Positions 35,557 through 44,757 of a stretch of DNA of 64,000 nucleotides are shown piece by piece. A program made the position numbers and the translations under genes. Each line of letters begins with the position of its first letter. Position 1 is the stretch's first letter. Source of the stretch: Phycisphaerales bacterium (lineage in GTDB: Bacteria; Planctomycetota; Phycisphaerae; UBA1845; Fen-1342); assembly GCA_016710275.1 (NCBI GenBank), contig JADJXS010000001.1, positions 3,162,001 through 3,226,000 of the forward strand. The letters run 5' to 3'. The notes beneath the pieces were generated by a model. The model ran no database searches and was not told where the DNA came from. It worked only from the letters and a program-made list of their open reading frames with translations.

Positions 35557-37557
35557 ATGAGACTCGCGCCCCCGCGGCTGGCTGTGCCCATCGCACTCGC
35601 GTCCCTCACGTCGTTGTATGCAGGCGCGCAGGCTCGCGCCGCCGAAATCCTGCCCATCGGAACCACCGGCGCCTGGACCGACATCACCAGCGCCAGCGGT
35701 CTCAGTGCCGACGGCTCTACGGTGGTCGGGACCGCCACTTCAACCACTGGGGAGATCCGCCCTTTCCTCTGGAAACCGACCGTGGGTGACATATGGATCC
35801 ACAACGGCCAGCCCACCTGGATTTACTCCCAGGGCCTCGCCATTAATGCGAATGGCACCGTAGCCACCGGCGTTGCCTACGATGGAAACTACTCGCGCCA
35901 ATGGCGCTGGACCCAGCCGTCCAACCTGATGCAGGACCTTGGCAACCTCTGCAACTGCGGAACATCCGACGCCACCGGTGTCAGTGCCGACGGCAGCATC
36001 GTCATGGGTTATTCAGCCGCTCCCGGCTTCCGCGCCACCCGCTGGACCTCCGCGACCGGGCTGGTGGACCTCGGCTTCGGCACCGGCGGCAGGATTGAAG
36101 CCGTCACCCGCGCCGTCACCCCGGACGGGACAACGATTGTCGGCTACGGCCATGTTGCATCCATCGGCTTGCGCGGGTTTGTTCGCTATGGTGACGGGAC
36201 CTGGGTTGACCTTCAGCCAAATATTCCAGGTCAGGGTACGGTCGCGCTGGCCGTCGGAGCCAGCCCGAACTTGATCGCGGGATACTCCGGTCCGGAGGCC
36301 ACTCGCTGGGAAAGCGAAGTTCCCATGCCGCTCGGAATCCTGTTTGGCGAAACCTCCTCGGTCGCAGCCGCGATTCACGCAAGCGGCGACATTGTCGGCG
36401 GCCACAGCGGCCCCGGCCTCGTACCGCTCAGCAACAACAATGCCGGCTGGATCTGGACCCAGACGCGGGGCATGGTCCGACTCACCGATTTCCTTTCCTC
36501 TCAAGGCGTGAATCTCGCCGGCTGGTCGCACCTCAACGGCGTCTCAGGATTCAGCCAGAACGGCACGGCATTCGCCGGCAACGGCGTCTACAACGGCAAG
36601 GCCCGCGGGTTTCTGGTGCGCGGCCTCGACCCCCTTTGCGGCCCGTGGATCGACATCCAGCCCGAGGACACAACCGTCTGCCACCTCGGCCAGTTCTCGC
36701 TGAGCGTGCAGGCCTTCGGCCCGACCTTCCACCAGCCGACGTTCCAGTGGGAGCGCTGGAACGACAGCTTCTGGGTGCCGCTCCAGAACATCGTCTACGC
36801 CTCCGGCACGTCAGTCTCCGGCGCGAACTCACCCACGCTCACCATGTGGAATTGCGCATCGAGCGATACGCCCGGCGCCTACCGCTGCGTCATTACCGCC
36901 GGTTGCAGCAACAAGGCCACCAACACCGCCATCGTCTCGATGATCTATTCCACTCCATCGCTGCTGAACGACGGCATTGCCCCCGCCGCCTGTTCGCACG
37001 GTTCCGCCACGATGCACGTCAATCCGTTCCCCCCTACCAACGGTCCATACACGTACCAGTGGCAGCGCGAGCACTCCCCCGGCTCGAACACCTACACAAA
37101 CCTCTCCAACGGGACGACGATCTTTTGGGACGGCAATTCCGCCGGCATCGGCGGCGTGGCCAGTGGCGCGCACACCGCCTCCCTCACGATCGCCGCCGAC
37201 ACGGCCAACGGCCGCCAGTTGTCCAAGGCCCACCAGCGCGGCTACCGCTGCATCGTGACCAACGCCTGCGGTTCCGACGTGGCCGCCAAGCTGCTGACCG
37301 TCCACCTGGTCGGCGACACCAATTGCGACGGCACGGTCAACAGTTTTGACATCGACCCCTTCGTGGAGTGGATCAACGCGGGCAACGTGGCCATCGCCCC
37401 GGCGAGCTATCTTGCCCTCAACGCCACGCAGGCCTGCTGGGACCAGCGCAGCTGCTGGGGCGACCTGAATCACGACGGCTTTGCCAACAACTTCGACATC
37501 GATCCATTCGTGAACTGCATCCTCAACGCGCCGCCGCCCGGCCGGCCCTGCCCATAG
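35557..37557 (+). CDS. Secreted HAF-repeat / Ig-like protein with dockerin-like tail (paralogue C)
   Basis: The 666-residue product begins at the third of three close ATGs (35557), which sits 9 bp after GGAG (35544-35547) and opens a clean signal peptide ending QARAAE. Repeats of HAF type (ASGLSADGSTVVGTA, GVSADGSIVMGYSA) are followed by Ig-like segments (LCGPWIDIQPEDTTVC, APAACSHGSATM) and the EF-hand tail (GDTNCDGTVNSFDIDPFVEWI, DLNHDGFANNFDIDPFV). It is the most divergent member of the triplet. A palindromic repeat cluster and the second IS110 copy follow its stop. Confidence 0.8.
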   Translation: MRLAPPRLAVPIALASLTSLYAGAQARAAEILPIGTTGAWTDITSASGLSADGSTVVGTATSTTGEIRPFLWKPTVGDIWIHNGQPTWIYSQGLAINANGTVATGVAYDGNYSRQWRWTQPSNLMQDLGNLCNCGTSDATGVSADGSIVMGYSAAPGFRATRWTSATGLVDLGFGTGGRIEAVTRAVTPDGTTIVGYGHVASIGLRGFVRYGDGTWVDLQPNIPGQGTVALAVGASPNLIAGYSGPEATRWESEVPMPLGILFGETSSVAAAIHASGDIVGGHSGPGLVPLSNNNAGWIWTQTRGMVRLTDFLSSQGVNLAGWSHLNGVSGFSQNGTAFAGNGVYNGKARGFLVRGLDPLCGPWIDIQPEDTTVCHLGQFSLSVQAFGPTFHQPTFQWERWNDSFWVPLQNIVYASGTSVSGANSPTLTMWNCASSDTPGAYRCVITAGCSNKATNTAIVSMIYSTPSLLNDGIAPAACSHGSATMHVNPFPPTNGPYTYQWQREHSPGSNTYTNLSNGTTIFWDGNSAGIGGVASGAHTASLTIAADTANGRQLSKAHQRGYRCIVTNACGSDVAAKLLTVHLVGDTNCDGTVNSFDIDPFVEWINAGNVAIAPASYLALNATQACWDQRSCWGDLNHDGFANNFDIDPFVNCILNAPPPGRPCP

Positions 37558-37630
37558 CGTACGGTGCCATGCCGACGGCACATTTTGGGTGCCATGCCGC
37601 GCGTTGGGTGCCATGCCGCGCGTTGGGTGC
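37558..37630. repeat. Palindromic repeat cluster flanking IS copy 2
   Basis: The stretch holds GGTGCCATGCCGACGGC (37563-37579) and two exact 19-bp units GCCATGCCGCGCGTTGGGT (37591-37609 and 37610-37628). Read on the minus strand these give GGCATGGCACCC, the uninterrupted form of the word into which the IS is inserted. Confidence 0.75.
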
Positions 37631-39192
37631 CACCTATATGAAGGCGAATGTCAACAGACTTTCCCCGCGGACGCACCAAAATCGTGACCTTCGCAGGGGC
37701 GCCCCATGATTCGGCCAAGCACTGCCGACGCGATCCGCGCCGACGGCTGCGACTGCCTCCATCATTCCCTCGCGTCACTCGTCCAAACCACACAAGCCGC
37801 ATTGTCCTTGGCAGCCATCCTGCTTCATCACGCAAACCGTGGCGGTCAAAATAACGCCGCCCAGGCACCTATTCGGGACTCTCAAATGAGGTCCATCAGG
37901 ATGGTCGAGCGTGGCAAACGTACTGCGGGTTCATTCATGTCGCGAGAACTGCGGATCGCCTGCGATCCCGTTCAATGGCACCCTCGGAACTCCGCACGCA
38001 CGCAAAAGCCGACAACGCCGCTCGCTTGCGACGAGCCGCGAATCGTTCAGGAAACCGTCACCGGCTCCAACAGCCGCGCGATCCGATCGCAACGGTACTC
38101 GCCGCCGCTTTTCCACATGCCCCACAACACCGCCGTCTGCAGCCGAGCCACATTGCGGCGTGCCATGCGAGCCGTCAATCCATTCTTCACCCACCTCTCA
38201 TGCAGACGCGAAAACTCGCCGTCGCCGCCGATGGCGTTCATCGCCGCGCCCAGCACGGCACTTTTCAGCACACGATTCACCTGGTTCGGAACATGCAACG
38301 TCACCGATCCGCCGCTGCCGCCGGCACAGCCCGATGCCGACATACTTCCACACCGCGGCCTTGCTGCGAAATCGCCAGGGCGTGTCCAGAAACGCGAAGA
38401 ACGTCGCGGCGCGGATCGGGCCATAACCCGGCAGCGACTGAAAACGCGCGATCTCGGGATAGGCTTTCGACAGTTTGAGCACGCCGCGGCGCAGCACCAT
38501 CGCCTGCGTCACGGCCGCCTGATAGCCGTCAAGCAGCGTCTGGAAGTCGTCGCACCGCCTTGCGTTTGGGCAGTTGCTTGAACACGGCGGCGGTGTCTTC
38601 GGCAAAGTCGCTCTCGCGGATCATCACGCCGTAGAGCCGCGCCTGGGCGATCACGCGATTGGCTTGGCGGACGCGGTTGCGGATGCGGTCGTGATAGAGC
38701 GCGATGCGCCGTTTGAAAATGACGCGCTCGAAGCTCTCGGGGTGGTGCACGAACTTGAGGAATCCGCCGCGCGCGAGCTGGGCCAGCTTGAGCGCGTCGA
38801 TGGGGTCGTCTTTTTCGTCGTCCTTGGCGACGAGAGCGTTGCGGCGTGGGTCGCAGATGCGCACGCATTCGCCGCACTCGGTGAGGCCGCGCATGAGCCA
38901 GTCGGCGAGCGATCCTTCTTCGATGATGACGGTTCGGGGCTTTTTGACTTTTTGGAGAGCGGCGAGCACATCGGGGATGGTGGTGTTGCAGCGTTGAGAG
39001 GCGATCCGTTTGCCGGCGGGCGAGACGGCGGCGAGTTCGGTGAACTTGCAGTGAACGTCGAGCGCGACGATTCGCTGGTTGGGTTCGATAGCTGGCTGCG
39101 TTGGATTAGAATGCATGAAGGGCTCCTTGTGCGGGTAGTTCCTTATGGCGTCAGACTGAACGCCCCGCAAGGTGCCCCGCTTCATACATCTT
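37631..39192 (-). mobile_element. IS110-family insertion sequence, copy 2, inverted relative to copy 1
   Basis: This is a near-identical, inverted copy of 312-1874 (about 1562 bp). On its own strand it starts AAGATG directly after CCGTCGGCATG and ends ATAGGTG directly before GCACCCAACG. The subterminal TATGAAG heptamers and the long non-coding 3' end (37631-38046) are kept. Differences from copy 1 are mostly single-base indels and a few substitutions. The transposase is frameshifted. The inverted pair bounds 36 kb of genes. Confidence 0.85.
38047..39116 (-). pseudogene. IS110-family transposase, copy 2, frameshifted
   Basis: From the ATG at 39116 the N-terminal DEDD domain is intact (IVALDVHCKF, KDDPIDALKLAQLARGG, VIAQARLYGVMIRES). 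The frame is lost near 38550, at the same place as in copy 1, with CDDFQTLLDGYQ continuing in another frame. A 2-nt loss near 38320, in the GCCG run, breaks the C-terminal domain again, after which SVTLHVPNQVNRVLKSAVLG continues to 38047. Two independent defects make this copy inactive unless the shared shift is recoded. Confidence 0.82.
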
Positions 39193-39323
39193 CATGCCGA
39201 CGGCTTTCCGTCGGCATGTCTTGACGATCCGAGGGTGGCATGCTTTCGCTGTACGCAGCGTAGGCATGCAGCGCGTCGTAGCACCGCCCTTCCGGGCGGT
39301 GCAGTGCATCGGGCAAAAGCCCG
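39193..39323. repeat. Three REP-like hairpins right of IS copy 2
   Basis: CATGCCGACGG/CCGTCGGCATG (39193-39218, loop CTTT), GCACCGCCC/GGGCGGTGC (39281-39302, loop TTCC) and CGGGC/GCCCG (39310-39323, loop AAAA) follow one another. The same stems occur near 1.9 kb. The remaining bases up to the gene at 39543 hold no gene that I can support. Confidence 0.75.
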
Positions 39324-39542
39324 GTGCCACATCTCAGGTGCCACGCCTTCACGTGACACCGCGCAGGCATGCGCTTCGCCTCTCATGATTGCAAAGCGGC
39401 CGGTGCCCAATCACTTCACGAAGCCGCCGCGCGCCGATACGCTCATCTCGCGCGTGAACGCTCGCGCAATGACGGCCGGTTGACGATTCCGCCGCGGCCC
39501 GTCGCGATCTCCCGAGCGGCTCACACGCGCAGGAGCCGTTGC

Positions 39543-41147
39543 ATGGCCCGCCGCTGGTATACCCGCCGCGATTTTGTCCGCGTCCTGTCAACCGGGGCCG
39601 CCGGGGCATGGCTGATCGGCTGCCAGTCCCCGCAGCACCTCGGCCGCAGCCCGTCGCCGGATGCTCCACCCGCCCCTGCCGACGATCTGCCGGTCGGCAA
39701 TGACTGGGACACGCTTTCCGACGTCGCCTTGCAGCGCATTCGCCGCGCCGGCTGTGAATATGGCGATATCCGCATCCTGGAGTCGGGCGTACAGTCCATT
39801 CGCGGTCAGGATCGCCGAATCGCCTCGGTCAGCGACCGCCGCAGCAGCGGACTGGGCGTCCGCGTGCTTTGCCATGGTGCGTGGGGATTCGCCGCCAGCG
39901 CCGTCACCACCGCGGCCGAAGCGCGGCTGGTCGCCGACCTCGCGATTGAAGTGGCGCGCGGCTCGGCGCTGCTCAGCAACGAGCGCGTCCGCCTCGCGGA
40001 TGAGCCGGTGCATCGCGCCGAGTACGCCACCGCCTATGAGATCGATCCCTTCAACGTGCCCCTGCCGGAGCGATCGCGCCTGTTGCTCGACCTGATGGAA
40101 CACGCGCAGAGCGTGCCCGGCATTGTGCGCAGCAGCGCCAGCCTGTGGGCGGCGCGCGATGTTAAGTCCTTCGCTTCCACCGAGGGGGCGCGCCTGCGGC
40201 TGGATCTGCTGGCCGTCCACGGTGGATTCAGTGCCACCGCGCTGGCCGATGGACGCTTCGCGTCCCGCAGTTTCAGCGTTCCGTATCTCCGTGCCGGGTA
40301 TGAGCACGTGCGCGACGGTCGCCTGCTCGAATCCGCTCAGCGCATCGCCGAGCAGGCCGTTGAGAAGGTGAGCGCACCGGCGGTCGAGCCGGGGCGCTAC
40401 GACCTGCTGCTCGATCCGCAGCATCTTTCGCTCACGATTCACGAGTCCTGCGGTCATGCGACCGAACTGGATCGGGCGCTGGGTCACGAGGCCAACTACG
40501 CGGGCACGAGCTTCCTCACCCCCGAGAAGCTCGGCACCTTTCGATACGGCTCGAAGCACGTCACCCTGGTCGCCGACAACACCGAGGAGGAAACGCTCGC
40601 GGCCACGGGCTTTGACGACGAAGGCGTGGCCGGCCAGCGCTGGCCGATCGTGGAGGAGGGGCGCTTCGTGGGCTTCAGCACCAGCCGCGAGTTTGCAACG
40701 GCCGCGGGAGAGTCGCGATCGCGCGGCTCCTGCCGGGCGGACAGTTGGTCCAGCATCCCCATTGTGCGGATTCCCAACATCGGCCTGGCGCCGGGGAACG
40801 GCCGGCTGGACGACATGATTGCCGACATCCGGCGCGGGATTCTGATTGAGGGTCACGGTTCTTTCTCGATCGACCAGAAGCGCTACAATTTCCAGTTCGG
40901 CGGAGACGCATTCTGGCTGATTGAGAACGGCCGCCGGTCGCACATGCTGCGGGACGTGATCTACACCGACATCACGCCAGAGTTCTGGAATCGCTGCGAC
41001 GCCGTGGCGGACGGTTCGCATCGGCAGCGCTGGGGGTTCATCAATTGCGGCAAGGGTCAGCCGGGGCAGAGCGGATGGATGTCGCACCCCGCCTGTCACG
41101 CGCGCTTCCGCGACGTGGCGGTCATCCGCGGTTCGACCGCCGGCTGA
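39543..41147 (+). CDS. Tat-exported TldD/PmbA-family metallopeptidase-like protein
   Basis: The 534-residue product begins with a twin-arginine signal (YTRRDFVRVLSTGAAGAWL) that contains a lipobox-like LIGC. The body is TldD-like: the zinc motif HESCGH (HExxxH, about residue 300) is followed by ELDRALGHEANYAG and SFLTPEKLG, and the end carries INCGKGQPGQ and HPACHARFRDV. TldD/PmbA proteins are peptidases that act on modified peptides, usually in the cytoplasm as TldD-TldE pairs. Export and the lack of an adjacent partner are unusual. AGGAG (39529-39533) lies upstream of the ATG. Confidence 0.82.
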   Translation: MARRWYTRRDFVRVLSTGAAGAWLIGCQSPQHLGRSPSPDAPPAPADDLPVGNDWDTLSDVALQRIRRAGCEYGDIRILESGVQSIRGQDRRIASVSDRRSSGLGVRVLCHGAWGFAASAVTTAAEARLVADLAIEVARGSALLSNERVRLADEPVHRAEYATAYEIDPFNVPLPERSRLLLDLMEHAQSVPGIVRSSASLWAARDVKSFASTEGARLRLDLLAVHGGFSATALADGRFASRSFSVPYLRAGYEHVRDGRLLESAQRIAEQAVEKVSAPAVEPGRYDLLLDPQHLSLTIHESCGHATELDRALGHEANYAGTSFLTPEKLGTFRYGSKHVTLVADNTEEETLAATGFDDEGVAGQRWPIVEEGRFVGFSTSREFATAAGESRSRGSCRADSWSSIPIVRIPNIGLAPGNGRLDDMIADIRRGILIEGHGSFSIDQKRYNFQFGGDAFWLIENGRRSHMLRDVIYTDITPEFWNRCDAVADGSHRQRWGFINCGKGQPGQSGWMSHPACHARFRDVAVIRGSTAG

Positions 41148-41245
41148 TCTGCCGCACCGTTGAGAGCGGCGCTGAGTCCTGCGGATTGGGGGGGGCGCGG
41201 CCTGCGCACAGCGCCCGCTGACGCGCGACGGTCATCCCGCGCCGG

Positions 41246-41590
41246 TCAGTCGGCGCTCCTCGGCGTCACCACCACCACCCGCACCGGCTCGAAGGGCTGA
41301 CGCGGGTCGTCGGCAGGCCGAGTGAATCGCCCCGCTTCGCGCACCTCTCCGGGAACAGCCCGCCCCAGCGCTGCCGCGAAATCGTCAAACGCGGTACCAA
41401 AGCGAATCCGCGCCGGCTGCCCGCGATAGCTGTCACGACCCGGATTGTAGATCAGCCACACCCGCGACCCGGGACGCATGGCATCGCGGACGGCCTGCAG
41501 CGCCGCCGGCCCGGCGCCGGGATCCTCAATTCGGTCGGCAAACGTGCGGTAATTGACGATTTCGACGCGATTTGTCGCGGGAAAGCACAC
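41246..41590 (-). pseudogene. C-terminal part of the GT39-type gene, separated by an in-frame TAG
   Basis: This segment is in the same frame as the upstream gene and begins directly after its TAG stop (41591-41593), with GTG at 41588-41590. It reads VCFPATNRVEIVNYRTFADRIE and contains VWLIYNPG. It looks like the soluble C-terminal end of a GT39-type membrane protein rather than a separate gene, and no ribosome binding site precedes it. It could be a lost tail, a readthrough product or a sequencing error. Confidence 0.55.
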
Positions 41591-42952
41591 CTACGGCTGC
41601 GGTCCGCGGAAGTACCAGTTCAGCGCCGGGGCGTACAATTCCGGGTACAGGACGATCACATCTTGCGGCTCCGCCTCACGTTGCAGCAGCTTCGCCACCT
41701 CGCGCATGGGGCTGGGGCGATAGCTCAGGGCAAAGAACATGCCGAACCCGCGATTGGCGACGATTGGAATCGCACCAATTGCAACAGCCAGCGCCCAGCT
41801 TGCGCAGAGTGCGCCGTTTCGCGGCAATAGACGCGCGAACGCAACGAAGATAAGGGCGATTGCCGCGGGTGCGCAGATCAGCGCGTAGCGCTCGAAATAC
41901 AGCACACGCGGCGGCGGAATGAGCCAGCACGCGACATGCGGAAGCAATACCGCACAAAGGAGCACAATCGCCGCCGCCCCCAGCAGGGAATCCCGTCGGC
42001 TGCGTGCAATCGCCGCTGCGCCGGCGACCGCGGTCAGAACGAGTACGCCGATGGAGGTCATCGGGTGATTGAACCAGAACAGGGCCGTCATCCGGAGCAT
42101 TTCGAGAGCGGCCGGCGTCGCCGGAAGGTGGTCCATGGTGCGCGATCCCGCCTGGCCGATGGCCGGGATCATCCACGGGAGCCACAGAACCGCAGCGGCG
42201 GCATGCGCCGCCAGGCTCCACCAGAAAGCGCCGGGAATGATCCTCCGGCGCAAGAGAGAAAACACGCCGACGACTCCGACGCCCATCGCAAGACCGGTCC
42301 AAAGCAGTACCGACCAGAGGTGCGTGTATACCATGGCGGACAGGCACAGGCTCAGCAGCACGGCGGATCGTGCCCGGGACCGCCGCGACCCGGCATCGCA
42401 ATCGGGCACTACAGCCGATTGGCGGGACTTGCCTGCATGTGCGTCAGCAACGGGACTCGCAATGGGTAGCAACCGCAACTGGCAGCCCAACGCGCCTATA
42501 GCGAACAGCATCAGCAGCGAGTAGGGGCTGACCTGCTGACTGATGAGCACGAACCCCGGCATCAAGCCCAGCACGGCCGCAGCCGCGAGTGCCGCAGAGC
42601 CTGCAAGCGGGCGCAACGCCCACGCCATCGCACCGGCTGCCAGCCCGCCGACGAGCGCCGGTAGCGCCCGCAATGCAAACTCGCTGGTGCCCGCGACCTT
42701 CGACCACGCCCCCAGCACCAGATAGAACAACGGCGCGTGCACGTCGTCCCGCAGGGAGCGCAGGAGTTCTCCCGCCGGGAGTTGCGACCAGAACGCGGCG
42801 GTCGCCTCATCGCGCCATAAGCCGCCCTCGCCGATGCGATGGAAACGAAGCGCTGCCGCAAACGCCGCGATCAACGTAGCGCCGGCCACGAATGACCATC
42901 GGGCAATCCCGGTTGCGGAGCGATCGGGGACTGCCGTCGAATTCCGCGGCAC
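41591..42952 (-). CDS. GT39-type membrane glycosyltransferase, probably truncated
   Basis: The 453-residue product is a multi-spanning membrane protein with the N-terminal signature of ArnT/PMT-like (GT39, GT-C fold) transferases: AALRFHRIGEGGLWRDEATAAF with the conserved acidic pair in the first external loop, then DDVHAPLFYLVLGAWSKV. About ten hydrophobic segments follow. Such enzymes use polyprenyl-phosphate sugars outside the inner membrane. The protein ends LNWYFRGPQP before TAG, and 114 further codons continue in frame. A CAG-to-TAG change would explain this. Confidence 0.7.
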   Translation of the reverse strand: MPRNSTAVPDRSATGIARWSFVAGATLIAAFAAALRFHRIGEGGLWRDEATAAFWSQLPAGELLRSLRDDVHAPLFYLVLGAWSKVAGTSEFALRALPALVGGLAAGAMAWALRPLAGSAALAAAAVLGLMPGFVLISQQVSPYSLLMLFAIGALGCQLRLLPIASPVADAHAGKSRQSAVVPDCDAGSRRSRARSAVLLSLCLSAMVYTHLWSVLLWTGLAMGVGVVGVFSLLRRRIIPGAFWWSLAAHAAAAVLWLPWMIPAIGQAGSRTMDHLPATPAALEMLRMTALFWFNHPMTSIGVLVLTAVAGAAAIARSRRDSLLGAAAIVLLCAVLLPHVACWLIPPPRVLYFERYALICAPAAIALIFVAFARLLPRNGALCASWALAVAIGAIPIVANRGFGMFFALSYRPSPMREVAKLLQREAEPQDVIVLYPELYAPALNWYFRGPQP

Positions 42953-43156
42953 AGGGGCACTCCCAGAGCGGACTTTGAGAACCGCCTCTTGATGCGGGAA
43001 GAATCTACACGAGCGTGAGTGAACGCACGACCGACGGGCTCGCGCGTCGGCGATTCACCGGCGCCCCCCAAAGCACGGCCGCATCCTGCCCGCCGCGACC
43101 ACTTTCGGGCGGTCAGAGTGCGCCTCTACGAAAATGCGAGAAAGCGACTTGAAATC

Positions 43157-43188
43157 GCATTGACAATGATTTTTGTCAATGCTATATT
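43157..43188 (+). promoter_or_regulatory. Near-consensus promoter with embedded operator
   Basis: TTGACA (43160-43165), a 17-nt spacer and TATATT (43183-43188) form a strong housekeeping-sigma promoter. A 9-bp perfect inverted repeat GCATTGACA/TGTCAATGC (43157-43165 and 43174-43182, 8-nt spacer) overlaps the -35 box and ends against the -10 box. The ATG at 43196 lies 8 bp after the -10, so transcription should begin at or next to the start codon (leaderless). The operator is probably bound by the regulator it precedes. Confidence 0.75.
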
Positions 43189-43195
43189 GCCGCGT

Positions 43196-43798
43196 ATGGT
43201 GGAGTTGCGCGTGATCGAGGATCCGGCGTCGGCGAGCGTGGCATTGGACCCGGTGCGAAGCCGACTGCTGTCGGAACTTCGGACGCCGATGTCCGCCGCC
43301 ACGCTGGCCGGCCGGGTGGGATTGCCGCGGCAGAAGGTGAACTACCACCTGCGAACGCTTGAATCGCACGGGCTGGTGCGGAAGGACAGCGAGCGGCGCT
43401 GGGGAGGATTGACGGAACGGCGGATGGTGGCGACGGCGCTTTCGTACGTTGTCTCGCCGGGGGCACTAGGCCCGGTTGCGGCGGACCCTGCTCGAAGCGC
43501 AAATCGGCTGTCGGCGAGCTACCTGGTCGCGCTGGCGGCCCGGGTGGTTCGCGAGGTGGGGCAGTTGCTTCGCCGATCGGAGGAACTCGACAAGCGCCTG
43601 GCCACTCTCTCGATCGACACGGAGGTGCGGTTCCGGTCTGCCGAAGACCGGGCCGCTTTCACCGGAGAACTGACCGCCGCGGTGACGGCGCTGGTGTCGC
43701 GCTATCACGACGAATCCGCGCCGGGCGGGCGTCGCCATCGTTTGTTGATCGGTGCGTATCCCTCGCCGGGAGAAGACAAAGGAAAGGACGAATCGTGA
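43196..43798 (+). CDS. ArsR-like winged-helix transcriptional regulator
   Basis: The 200-residue product has an N-terminal winged helix (residues 15-75; SRLLSELRTPMSAATLAGRV, then KVNYHLRTLESHGLVRKDSE) of the ArsR/HTH_20 type. A helical C-terminal part (about 95-190) may serve dimerisation. No metal-binding ArsR motif is visible. The start at 43196 follows the promoter directly, without a Shine-Dalgarno sequence. It overlaps the next gene by 4 bp (GTGA), forming the widespread ArsR-SRPBCC pair. Confidence 0.82.
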   Translation: MVELRVIEDPASASVALDPVRSRLLSELRTPMSAATLAGRVGLPRQKVNYHLRTLESHGLVRKDSERRWGGLTERRMVATALSYVVSPGALGPVAADPARSANRLSASYLVALAARVVREVGQLLRRSEELDKRLATLSIDTEVRFRSAEDRAAFTGELTAAVTALVSRYHDESAPGGRRHRLLIGAYPSPGEDKGKDES

Positions 43799-44607
43799 GC
43801 GTACAGAAGGATGAATCCGGTCGTCGGTCGGTACGGATCGAGGTGGAGGTTCCGGGAACGCCGGAGGAAGTGTGGCGCGCGATCGCCACAGGACCGGGCA
43901 TTTCGTGCTGGTTCGTGCCGACGCGCAGCGAAGAGCGTGAGGGCGGGCAGATCGTAAGCAACTTCGGGCCGGGCATGGACTGCCCGGCGACCATCACCCA
44001 ATGGGAAGCGCTCAAGCGCTTCGTTGCGGAGGGGCTGATGGGGCCTCCCGGCTCACCGGTCGTGGCGACGGAGTGGAGCGTCGAAGCTCGCGCCGGGGGA
44101 ATGTGTCTGGTTCGCGTGGTGCACAGCCTGTTCGCCAGTACCGACGACTGGGACGATCAGCTCAACGGCCTGGAGCAGGGCTGGCCGATGTACTTCCGCA
44201 TCCTGCGTCGGTACCTGGAGCGGTTCAAGGGCGATCCGTGCTCGCCGATGCACTTCGTCTGCTCTTCCAGCGAGCCAGAGGCGCGGGCGTGGGAGATGGC
44301 CGGCGGGGAACTCGGGCTACTCTCGGTCGCATCGGGGCAGGCGTGGAGCGCACCCGCCGGCCTGCCGCGCATGGCGGGCGAGGTGGATTTCGTCGGGAAA
44401 GGCTCGCACAAGAGCACCGCACTGCTTCGCCTTGACGCGCCCGCACCGGGCACGGCGTATGTCGGCGCCTTTTCCTGCGGCGGCATGGTGATGGTGTGCA
44501 TGAGCGTCTATCTCTACGGCCCTGAGGCGGAAGCGGCCGCACGGCGCGATGAGCCGGTCTGGCGGAAGTGGCTGAATGACCGCTTCCCGACGCCGGCGAG
44601 CGAGTAA
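43795..44607 (+). CDS. SRPBCC (AHSA1-type) domain protein
   Basis: The 270-residue product begins with a GTG codon that overlaps the regulator stop. It contains an SRPBCC/AHSA1 fold (residues 10-145; VEVPGTPEEVWRAIATGPGI, SCWFVPT, ATEWSVEARAGGMCLVRVVHS, GWPMYFRILRRYLERF). The C-terminal 110 residues form a second, less typical part. Such proteins bind small hydrophobic ligands and are often controlled by a co-encoded ArsR-type protein. The ligand is unknown. Confidence 0.8.
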   Translation: MSVQKDESGRRSVRIEVEVPGTPEEVWRAIATGPGISCWFVPTRSEEREGGQIVSNFGPGMDCPATITQWEALKRFVAEGLMGPPGSPVVATEWSVEARAGGMCLVRVVHSLFASTDDWDDQLNGLEQGWPMYFRILRRYLERFKGDPCSPMHFVCSSSEPEARAWEMAGGELGLLSVASGQAWSAPAGLPRMAGEVDFVGKGSHKSTALLRLDAPAPGTAYVGAFSCGGMVMVCMSVYLYGPEAEAAARRDEPVWRKWLNDRFPTPASE

Positions 44608-44757
44608 CATCGGGTGAGCCGTGGATCGGGCCGGTGGCGCCGACAGGGCAAGTGCCACCTGGCCGCGCCTTGACTCGCCCTTGTATTCGTCCGCGTCGGC
44701 CGTTAGCAAGGCCGAGCGACGACGTGGTGCACTGGCTCGACACACGAAGGAGTCATC

